Below, piece by piece: positions 56,966-64,000 of a stretch of DNA of 64,000 bases. A program made the translations under genes and the position numbers. Source of the stretch: Ascaphus truei (Eukaryota > Chordata > Amphibia > Anura > Ascaphidae). Each line of letters opens with the position of its first letter. Within the stretch, counting starts at the first letter, position 1. The DNA is taken from NCBI GenBank assembly GCA_036426205.1, contig CM071579.1:19227480-19291479 (forward strand). Reading direction: 5' to 3'. The notes under the pieces are model-generated. The model did no database searches. It was given only the letters and a program-made list of their open reading frames with translations, and was not told the DNA's origin.

Positions 56966-57832
56966 TACATCCCCTGTTTGTGGGAAGCTCGAGCTTGCCA
57001 CGGCCAAAGCCCATCCTTCCACTCTCATTCTAGATATCTCTGTGACTTTAATGAGAGTGGATGGAGGAAGAGAACCCTCAGTCCTGCTTGGATTGGAGCC
57101 CTTTCTCCAGTTTATTCGTGTCTCCTCCTGAAGGTGCTTGAGATCAGCACCCCTCAGTCGCTCGAGGAGGACTTTTTCCAAGTATAGTCTTTTTTCTACA
57201 TGCGCGGTCGTGAGATTTCCCTCGCGTCGGGTGCTTGTCTTATTGTAGGCAGACTGTATAGCAGCAGTTGCAGAGCGTTTAAAAACAGCCCTTTGAGTTT
57301 TCTGCTCTTGAAGCTGTCTCTCTGCCCTTTTCCCACTCAATGGGGTTGCTAGTTCAGCCTCTTTGAGATTAAGTTGCAATTCCACACCCACTTCCAGAGA
57401 ATGTCCCATCTTTTCAGCTTCATCAGCTAAGGATTCTTCTGGTTTTAATTCAGCACGTGTATCTTCTTTTGTTGCCTGCTGGGTGGCTGAAGGTTTTGCT
57501 AGTGCTTGTTTAGGTGGTTCAAATTTTTCAACCTTGTCTTTCAGACCAGCGGTATTTCCAGCTCTCACTGTACTCTTGTCTTCATGGGTTTTGGTGGCCT
57601 TGGGATACTGACGCTTAGTCAGGGTCAATACTTGTCCTTGTAGGACTGTAATCTCATCCGCGAGAGATCCCTGTTTTTTGAGTGCGTCTTGCAAGTCTCT
57701 TCTCAGGGAATTTATCTGCGCACTTTGCTTTCTCTGAGTCTGTATCAGTGTTTCCTTCATATTCTGGAGCTCTGTAATTTTTGTAGTCAAGGTTGCCGCT
57801 GCGTCTGTTTTCTCCTTGGTGTACTGACTCAA
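56924..57832 (-). CDS. Third frame of the LTR element, coiled coil then basic tail, runs into the LTR
   Basis: This 302-codon minus-strand frame has an N-terminal coiled coil (about residues 1-75, including QINSLRRDLQDALKKQ), a Lys/Glu/Ala-rich linker and a second helical segment with KRAERQLQEQKTQRAVFKRS at about residues 168-187. Register differs from the preceding frame by one base, suggesting a frameshift or programmed shift between them. The last 14 codons lie inside the 3' LTR. No viral enzyme or envelope signature is seen. Confidence 0.55.
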   Translation of the reverse strand: MSQYTKEKTDAAATLTTKITELQNMKETLIQTQRKQSAQINSLRRDLQDALKKQGSLADEITVLQGQVLTLTKRQYPKATKTHEDKSTVRAGNTAGLKDKVEKFEPPKQALAKPSATQQATKEDTRAELKPEESLADEAEKMGHSLEVGVELQLNLKEAELATPLSGKRAERQLQEQKTQRAVFKRSATAAIQSAYNKTSTRREGNLTTAHVEKRLYLEKVLLERLRGADLKHLQEETRINWRKGSNPSRTEGSLPPSTLIKVTEISRMRVEGWALAVASSSFPQTGDVCNRGVIPVQVMCL

Positions 57833-57899
57833 GGGAATGGAACAGTCTCTCTGTCTCTCCAGCTCTTGCTCGAGTTTCTGAGCCTTCTTACGCTTCCTC

Positions 57900-58847
57900 T
57901 CATACAGTCACCTGGTATCGAAGCTCCGCCTCCAATGATGCTCTGGTGACATGCAGCGTGGCCTTTAGCTCCTCATACTGCTCTGTGGGGACGTACTGGG
58001 TATTCAGACGTTCCTGCAGCGCTTGTACCTCTTTAGCAGTCTGCAGCTTTTCTTCCTGCAGCGTTTGCTGCTTCTCCTCAGCATACTGGAGGTGTGTACG
58101 CAGACCTTGCAGTTGGTTCTGCAGTCGGTGCTCTGCTTCAAACTTTTCCTTGACTTCTTCTGTCAACTGAAAATTTTCTTCTTTCAGTTTTAAGTTTTCT
58201 CTTTTTAATCTTGAATTTTCTCCTTTTTCAGTCTCTATATTCTTCAGGGCCTCTTTGCAGTCCTCCTTCCATTTACGCACATCTGCTTTGAGAATGACAA
58301 TCTCCTGGCGTGAGACTTCCTTCTCTAGGTTGAGGGTCTGAAGCTCCTTCTGAGAGACTTTGAGATCTGTATCAAGATTACCAATAGTTTCTTTAGCAAT
58401 GTCCAGCTCATCAGTGAGACTGTGTAGTTCCTTTCTGGAAACTTCCAGGTCTGTGCGGCAGCTGTTAGTCTCCTGTTGTGAGGCATTCAGCTCTATGCGA
58501 AGAGTGTGAACCTCTTGCTGGAAGACTGTCATCTGCTTCAGTGCCTCCTCATACTTCCGCTTTAGGGTAGCCACCATTTTATCAGATTGGCTCTGCTTTT
58601 CATCCAGGGCGGAAATAGTAGCCTTTGCAGTATCTAGCTCAGCCTTGAGATCATCCAATTCTATCCTGGCTAAAGAGTAAATTGTGAGCACATCTTTTTG
58701 TAGCCTCACGTTATTTTTCTGTAGCTCTGTGTAACCATCTTCCTTTTGTTTCAATTGTTCACGGAGCATATCACAGTCATGCCTGGCATTTTTCAGGGCA
58801 TCTTCAGGGCTGGTCAAGGGATCGTCACTCACTGGTTCCGGCTCCAC
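57900..58847 (-). CDS. Long coiled-coil protein frame of the LTR element
   Basis: This 315-codon minus-strand frame is almost wholly heptad-patterned coiled coil, rich in Glu, Lys, Leu and Gln. Internal approximate repeats are visible (SRKELHSLTDELDIAKETI, then SQKELQTLNLEKEVSRQEI). It resembles generic long coiled-coil host proteins (golgin- or myosin-tail-like) in composition, but I recognise no specific ortholog. It is in the same register as the upstream frame and is followed by a register change into the frame at 57832-56924. It has no catalytic motif. It may be a captured host gene or a highly diverged structural (gag-like) protein. Confidence 0.65.
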   Translation of the reverse strand: MEPEPVSDDPLTSPEDALKNARHDCDMLREQLKQKEDGYTELQKNNVRLQKDVLTIYSLARIELDDLKAELDTAKATISALDEKQSQSDKMVATLKRKYEEALKQMTVFQQEVHTLRIELNASQQETNSCRTDLEVSRKELHSLTDELDIAKETIGNLDTDLKVSQKELQTLNLEKEVSRQEIVILKADVRKWKEDCKEALKNIETEKGENSRLKRENLKLKEENFQLTEEVKEKFEAEHRLQNQLQGLRTHLQYAEEKQQTLQEEKLQTAKEVQALQERLNTQYVPTEQYEELKATLHVTRASLEAELRYQVTV

Positions 58848-58979
58848 TTCCCTGGGATGGTTGGTTGAGGGTTCCTCACTGTTGGCACCGGACAGACACT
58901 TCTTTGGGGTACACGACTTCTGCCTTGGGCCCTCTGGATATTCGGTTAACCGCGGGACGAATTCTCCATTTTCTCTAGG

Positions 58980-59633
58980 CTACAGGGCAACTCGGTCCCC
59001 CTTTTCCTCCACAGGATCTGCGGACGTGTCTGTTCCTTCCACGGTAAGTGAAGAACCGCTTTTCTTTTTCTTCTTCCGCTTTTTTGTTTTGGATGACCCC
59101 GTCCCATCCGGAATACCGGGGTCTCCTTCTTTATTTGATACTTTAGCAGCTTCATTATATACGCCAGGCTTTTCTTGCAGTTGCTTTAGCTGACAGAAAT
59201 ATTGGTCGATCTGCTGCTCCCGCTCTTTCTCTTGTCGACCATATTCGTCATCATAGAGGGCGGTCTTTTCTGTTCGTGCCGAGTTCAGGCACCCCCACCA
59301 TTCTTGGGTTGTTTTGTGGATGTGACTCGGTTCGGGTTCCCCGTAAGAGATGTCTTCCTCTTTATTGGACTGAAAGGGCCACTCTTCCGTGGGGTAGGGT
59401 TCATTCCAGGAACGCTGCATCTTGTCCTCCATTTTTAGGCTATCAGGTGTAATTTTCTTCCTGACCTCAGGAGGCGCTATTGCAGCTGTTGCCACTGTAT
59501 TTGCTAGAACCCCCAATTGTGGTAGTCCTACAGGTGAGCATATTTTGCTTGTAGAGGTCGTAGCTCTCACAGGCATCTCTGTAGACTTTTCTTTCTTGGG
59601 TAATTTTTTTTCAATATCAGCAGTACTGTGCAT
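58980..59633 (-). CDS. First reading frame of the LTR element, Lys-rich, unknown family
   Basis: This 217-codon minus-strand frame starts at the first ATG after the leader. Its composition is charged and hydrophilic, with an acidic/aromatic middle (WNEPYPTEEWPF at about residues 76-87), an E/Q-rich helix (about 133-153) and a basic block KTKKRKKKKK (about 182-191) that could be a nuclear localisation or nucleic-acid-binding signal. It ends at a TAG (58980-58982). The next frame (58847-57900) lies in the same reading register, so the TAG may be an inactivating mutation or a suppressible stop. I do not recognise a gag capsid or zinc knuckle. It sits where gag would be expected. Function unknown. 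Confidence 0.6.
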   Translation of the reverse strand: MHSTADIEKKLPKKEKSTEMPVRATTSTSKICSPVGLPQLGVLANTVATAAIAPPEVRKKITPDSLKMEDKMQRSWNEPYPTEEWPFQSNKEEDISYGEPEPSHIHKTTQEWWGCLNSARTEKTALYDDEYGRQEKEREQQIDQYFCQLKQLQEKPGVYNEAAKVSNKEGDPGIPDGTGSSKTKKRKKKKKSGSSLTVEGTDTSADPVEEKGDRVAL

Positions 59634-60630
59634 GCATTTTCTCTTATCAGGTATACAAGATGTGCAGTTGCTAGGAAAAACGTCTATTTGCTTTACACCA
59701 TTTACTTGCTAGGTGTAATCTCTCATTAGGTATGCTGAATGTGTGGTTGCTAGGTAAAAAAAAACTTCTGTTTGCTTTACACCATTTACTTGCTAGGTGC
59801 AATCCCTCCGCTTCAGCAACAGAATTTGGTTTTCTGCCTGAGTTCAGTAATTTTCAGTCTCATCTTTGGGTATTATGGTATTCACACTTCACACTTTGGG
59901 TGTCTGTTTTTCTCATAAGATATATAGGCAGACTTTTTTACTTGCAGAAAAAAAAAAACATTCTTTGCAGTGGACTATTTCTTTCATTCCCGGCAGGGTG
60001 ACTCAACACACAGCAATTGGCTTTGAAAAACCTTTTACACAGTTCAGCAATCCCTTTTTCCCCTATAGGGCAATTTTACACTCAGCATTTGTTTGCTAAA
60101 AATTCCCCTGCTTCAGCACAGTCTTGTATCAATTTTCACACTTTTCTGCATATACTCCATTCACAGCTGGTAGCCCTATGCGGTGTGGCAACCTTTATTT
60201 GCAAAATCAGTACCACTCGTGGGTCACTATCTGTATTTACTGCTTCAGCAAAACTTTTGAAAACAACAAACACCTATCCCTTTTTAAGGGCTGACTCACT
60301 TCTTGAACCCTGACTATGGCTGGAAGGCAAAACCCCTATTTCAATGACCATATTACACTTTGTGATAAGCAAATAAGGTTTAGCTGCTTCAGCAGTCTCT
60401 CTCCTCTTGGGATTGGGGCAAAGAGTCCATCTGTGGTTTTGTAAGTTTCAGTGCAGTGTAAGTTTCAGTGGTGTGTATCCCTTTAACTCTGATCTCTGCT
60501 GCATGAGATTTTTTTTTCTAAGTTGCTCAGACTGTTTGTAGGCAAAAAGCATAAAAAAAAAAATTCACATAAAAAATCTCCGGTCCTTTTTAACTTCAAA
60601 GACACCTCTCGTTCCACTTCGGACACCATA
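59634..60630 (-). other. Leader of the coiled-coil LTR element
   Basis: No long frame on the sense (minus) strand. About 59640-59725 and 59726-59806 are a tandem duplication of roughly 80 bp (both end ctttacaccatttacttgct followed by aggtg). The ctgcttcagca motif recurs several times. The candidate primer-binding site lies at about 60609-60628. Confidence 0.6.
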
Positions 60631-61239
60631 TGTAGACGGACGTTCACAGAGGTACACAATTGGAGACTTTTGTAAGGTGAAATTATAACAAGGCTTTATT
60701 GTGCCTTTTCCTTTTCATCAGGAAACCATCCAAACACAGGGGGGGGGGAACAAAGCTTCTATTCACTTGGGAGTATTTCTAGTGAAATACTATGCATTAA
60801 TTCACAACTCCCTAAGTTAAGCATGTCTCCCAGCTCCAAAAACACATACATACGATAAGCAGATATAAGAAGAGCTCTTCACAAGAAATGAAAGTCTTAT
60901 CTTTTCCTTGGAGGGAAATCTCCTCTGTTTCCTGGTTCAGCTCCCTTCCCTCAGGGTGTGTCAGCATTCAGTTTAGAAGTTTTCCCTTGTCGTGTAAGCA
61001 GCTCTGCTATTTTCTTCTGGCAGGGCTCAAGACTGTTGTGAGAGTCAAAGACAATCTCTGCTCTCTCTCCAAAGTTCAGCTCAGGTATGAGCTAAGGAGA
61101 CACTTCCTGTCTCAACAGACAGGCTTTTGTAAGCAATCTAAATCAGGCAGGTGTTGTTTATTAATTGACTACCAGCAGTTAACCACCACACGCTAGATAA
61201 AAGGCATATTACTTGAATAGGGATTACTCCCCTGTTACA
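60631..61239 (-). repeat. 5' LTR of the coiled-coil element (minus orientation)
   Basis: Starts at 61239 on the minus strand with TGTAACAGGGG and ends at 60631. The AATAAA complement lies at 60695-60700, about 65 bp before the LTR end, the normal place for the polyadenylation signal. Confidence 0.9.
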
Positions 61240-61244
61240 CCCCC

Positions 61245-61660
61245 TCTCTCTCCTCTCCCTCCGTCAATTACCCCACTCTCACTCATTCCCTCCCCGTCAC
61301 ACAATTCCTCCCCCCCACCACGATATATACCAAAAAACATTCCCACCCCAATGCAAAAAACTTCCCACCCCCCGAATACATTAAAAAAAATCCCCACCCC
61401 CCCAAATATATACAATCTCATCCACCCCCCCATGCATACATAAAACCCACCTACCCAATACATACACAAAAATATAATATGAAATATTATGTGTGTGTAT
61501 GTATGTATTGGGAGGTGGGCAGTTTTTTGGTATATATCTTGTGGGGGGAATTGTGTGAGGGGGAGGGAATGAGTGAGCGTGGGGTAATTGATGGAGGGAG
61601 AGAGGGGTGAGTGAGGAAAAGAGGTAGTAAGAGTGAGACGCATGGAAGATATATATATAT
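61245..61660. repeat. C-rich flank and inverted copy of the insertion-site repeat
   Basis: 61545-61650 is the reverse complement of the LTR element's target sequence (cgtctcactcttact, cttttcctcactcaccc at about 56288-56356, plus gtcaattaccccac near 61263-61276). The LTR element thus landed in one arm of a pre-existing inverted repeat. The tract between arms is C-rich and AT-rich simple sequence. Confidence 0.7.
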
Positions 61661-61663
61661 ATG

Positions 61664-61701
<38 letters not shown>

Positions 61702-61705
61702 CACA

Positions 61706-61736
<31 letters not shown>

Positions 61737-61822
61737 CAACCCACCACACACACACACCACACACACCACACCACACACACCACACACACACACACACCAC
61801 ACACACACACACACCACACACT
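61661..61822. repeat. AT and AC microsatellites
   Basis: TATATA run (61650-61684) followed by about 140 bp of CACA with CCA interruptions. Confidence 0.95.
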
Positions 61823-62485
61823 TATAAAAAAAAAACAACCCTCCCAATACATATAAAAAATACCCCAACCCATATAAAAAAAATACCCCCAAGCCTCCCA
61901 ATATATATAAAAATCCCCCCAAGAGCCCCAATACATATAAAATACCCCAATGCATAAACAAATTCCCCCAAGCCCCCAATACATATAAAAAAAGACCCAA
62001 CACCAAATACATATAAAAAAAACCACCCCTCATACATATTAAAAAGACCCCCACCCCCTCAGTACATATTAAAAAGACCCCCACCTCCCCAATACATATT
62101 AAAAAGACCCCCACCTCCCCAATACATATTAAAAAGACCCCCACCTCCCCAATACATATTAAAAAGACCCCCACCTCCCCAATACATATTAAAAAGACCT
62201 CCACTTCCCCAATACATATTTAAAAAAAGCCCACCCCCAATATATATAAAAAAAGACGCCCCCCCAATACATATTAAAAAAGACCCCCACCTCCCCAATA
62301 CATATTAAAAAGACCCCCACCTCCCCAATACATATAAAAAAAGACCCCCCCTCCCCAATCATATTTTAAAAATCCCTCCCAATACATATAAAAAAAGACC
62401 CCCCCCCCCCCAATCATATTAAACAGACCCCCCCCCCCGCCCCCCCCCCCCAATACATATTAAAAAGACCCCAGAATACATATAA
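61823..62485. repeat. 30-bp minisatellite and decaying relatives
   Basis: The clearest 30-bp units (aaaaagacccccacctcccc plus aatacatatt) repeat at about 62037-62220 and again near 62270-62330. Degenerate relatives with cccaatacatataaaa flank them. The unit length is a multiple of three, so minus-strand frames of the form FLICIGEVGV are artefacts. Confidence 0.9.
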
Positions 62486-62659
62486 AAAAAAGACTTACCT
62501 TGTGGGTGTAATAAAAGGTGATACCCCGCTGCAGCTTAATAATGTGTAGGTAATGATATAGGGTAAGGTGCTCTGGGTGGTGAGAGAATGAGTACGTATG
62601 GAGAACAAGAGCCCAGTTACAGCACTCAATGCCCAGATTGAATGTTTAGTGAATGAACT

Positions 62660-63055
62660 TAATTCACCAGCAGTACAATGCTACGGCCATGTGCTTGCCT
62701 ATGTCCATATTAGTGAATGGACTCAACCGCGCAATGTACAAGCCCATGCCTACTGTATGCTAGAACGTCCTCACCTACTGTGTGTCAAGTAGGAACACTG
62801 CTGCTCCTGTGCAAAGTAAACTGCACGAACGCTGGGTCTGGCTGCTGCTGGCTGTGCGAGACTCAAGGCTGCCACGTCCGTACTGACCCTGCGCGTGCAC
62901 GCGTGTGGAGCCGACGCGCGCGTTTCGCGTAGGAAACGCGTTCTCAAGGCTGTTGGGAGAAGCAGACAGACCCAGCGAGCGTTCGTGCAGTTTACTTTGC
63001 ATAGGAGCAACGGTGCAAGCACATGACCATACCGTAGCATTGTACTGCTGGTATA
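62660..63055. repeat. Large imperfect inverted repeat
   Basis: The left arm has cagcagtacaatgctacgg and, further in, gcaaagtaaactgcacgaac. The right arm mirrors them with gttcgtgcagtttactttgc and ccgtagcattgtactgctgg. The centre is CpG-rich (gacgcgcgcgtttcgcgtag, about 62912-62931). A MITE-like foldback element is likely. Confidence 0.85.
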
Positions 63056-63369
63056 TACAGTACTATATTGCATACTGATAGGGACCCGTTCAGTAGCTCA
63101 AGTATAGTACCTGGTGGTTGAGCCCATTCATTAATATGGGCATAGGCATACCCAATTAGCCACACCACGTTATAGGTACCGTACGCTACTTATCCACTGT
63201 TACAACTGATTGCAGTAAGGTGCGGATGTGACTTACTCGTGCAGTGGTGAGTCTCTGCAATTGACAACATTGTCACTCTACCAGCGCACCTATATCATAG
63301 GATTGTTACTTACAGCTGGTCTATTATTATAGCGACTAAATAAGTACATGTATAGCCTTATTCCTTACC
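63056..63369. other. Intron, nothing recognised
   Basis: Unassigned sequence before the solo LTR. Confidence 0.4.
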
Positions 63370-63374
63370 CCCGC

Positions 63375-63862
63375 TGTGACAGGGTAAATAAAAGCCACCA
63401 GCTATATGCCTGGCAGACATATGTTTAGCCTGCAAAGCAGCAGTGACTAGGTTAACTTTTCATGGCAATTAGTTGACTCCCAGCTGCCTAATTAAGGTGT
63501 GTTAAAAAAACCCAGGATGTGCACACATGCCTGGCTGGTCAGCAGACAGGAGTGAGTTAGTGGAGAGATTACTGAATCAAGGTCTGTCTTCTTGTATCCT
63601 GTCTGAAGCCTGGGAAATACCCTGAAAACTCTGGAGAGAGAACAGCTTGATTTAAGGCCTGGTTTGCAAAATACATTTTGATGAACTGTTGTGTCTTGCA
63701 CGCTGAAGAAAACCTGTTTTGTTTACATGCTGAAGATAAGCTTTTTTTTCTTTTGTTTGCTGATAAGAAGCTATTTGTTTATGTGTGCTGTGTGTTTTAA
63801 GGCTAAAATAAATAAGCCTTATTCAAAGAACCCTTGTGTGTAGTTGCATCTACGCTGCAACA
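63375..63862 (+). mobile_element. Solo LTR with perfect 5-bp target duplication
   Basis: Begins TGTGACAGGGTAAATAAAAG and ends ACGCTGCAACA, between identical CCCGC pentamers (63370-63374 and 63863-63867). AATAAA at 63807-63812, about 50 bp before the end, sets plus orientation. The 488-bp body is noncoding and no internal region follows, so it is a product of LTR-LTR recombination. The family is not determined. Confidence 0.9.
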
Positions 63863-63867
63863 CCCGC

Positions 63868-64000
63868 CCTATCCCTGCTGTGTGAAGTTACACCCCAATT
63901 AGGGTCAGCTGCATATCAGCCCCCTAGGGAACATTGATCTAATCCCACTCAATTGTTCCCACTCATCATTTATAATCCTGAGCGCCTTAAACACTCAACA
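63868..64000. other. Intron to window end, nothing recognised
   Basis: Short unassigned sequence. Confidence 0.4.

Larger units (their letters stand above)
56357..61239 (-). mobile_element. LTR retroelement encoding coiled-coil proteins, no pol seen
   Basis: Direct repeats of equal length (609 bp, 56357-56965 and 60631-61239) bound the element. On the minus strand they begin TGTAACAGGGGAGTAATCCC and end CGTCCGTCTACA. The host sequence CCCCC is duplicated at 56352-56356 and 61240-61244, a 5-bp target duplication. AATAAA on the minus strand of each LTR (56421-56426; 60695-60700) gives minus orientation. The internal 3,665 bp starts, on the minus strand, with TATGGTGTCCGAAGTGGAAC next to the 5' LTR (a candidate primer-binding site). 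It has a roughly 1-kb leader and then three long frames described separately. No reverse transcriptase, protease, integrase or envelope motif is visible, so it would need enzymes in trans. The LTRs differ by scattered substitutions and small indels, so the insertion is not recent. Confidence 0.9.

Noticed and set aside
56939..59712. Plus-strand frames opposite the coiled-coil coding region
   Set aside because: They are shadows of the minus-strand frames; the plus strand reads as Ser/Cys/Phe-rich antisense of Glu/Lys/Leu coiled coil.
61224..62204. 326-codon minus-strand frame with FLICIGEVGV repeats resembling membrane segments
   Set aside because: It is the translation of the 30-bp minisatellite and CA repeats; apparent hydrophobic segments are composition artefacts.
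51668..64000. Next SPON1 exon (expected to start ANHW after the split arginine)
   Set aside because: No acceptor followed by a matching coding stretch was found by reading; it probably lies beyond the window.

Overview
This window is vertebrate, most likely anuran amphibian, nuclear DNA. The evidence is three exons of a vertebrate gene with consensus splice sites, set in long introns that are almost entirely transposable elements (BEL/Pao, CR1-like LINE, Tc1/Tigger, hAT-, Harbinger- and TTAA-type MITEs, a Helitron, solo LTRs) and microsatellites. The species cannot be fixed from the sequence. No operons, bacterial genes, CRISPR arrays or convincing tRNA/rRNA genes are present.

The only host gene I can support is SPON1 (F-spondin, an extracellular matrix / axon guidance protein), on the + strand. 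Exons at 30404-30537, 48435-48508 and 51545-51667 encode a continuous stretch matching about residues 116-226 of the roughly 807-residue protein (second half of the reeler domain and start of the spondin domain). Their phases fit each other. The first exons lie upstream of the window and the TSR-encoding exons downstream. Everything else is intronic.

Layout: 1-7.6 kb, intron with an LTR fragment, GC-rich foldback MITEs, a Tigger-like MITE and a Tc1 remnant. 7.65-13.5 kb, decayed BEL/Pao-like LTR retrotransposon. 14-20.3 kb, MITEs, microsatellites and a 73-75 bp tandem array. 21.4-23 kb, broken CR1-like LINE. 23.7-24.3 kb, a MITE with an internal 25-bp array. 24.76-29.0 kb, a non-autonomous Helitron whose interior has become about 3 kb of nearly pure pyrimidine. 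30.4 kb, SPON1 exon. 31-48 kb, solo LTR, tandem and nested MITEs, 42-bp minisatellite. 48.4 and 51.5 kb, SPON1 exons. 53.8-54.6 kb, pyrimidine minisatellite. 56.36-61.24 kb, a complete LTR element (609-bp LTRs, 5-bp target duplication) whose minus-strand body encodes long coiled-coil reading frames and no recognisable reverse transcriptase or integrase. 61.2-64 kb, microsatellites, a large inverted repeat and a solo LTR.

The most unusual item is the LTR element at 56.36-61.24 kb, which appears to be a non-autonomous retroelement carrying a coiled-coil protein gene of unknown origin. Second is the Helitron with the pyrimidine expansion. Third is a recurring pattern: several unrelated elements carry internal tandem arrays, and GC-rich MITEs sit end to end sharing one TAA/TTA target site or nested inside one another.
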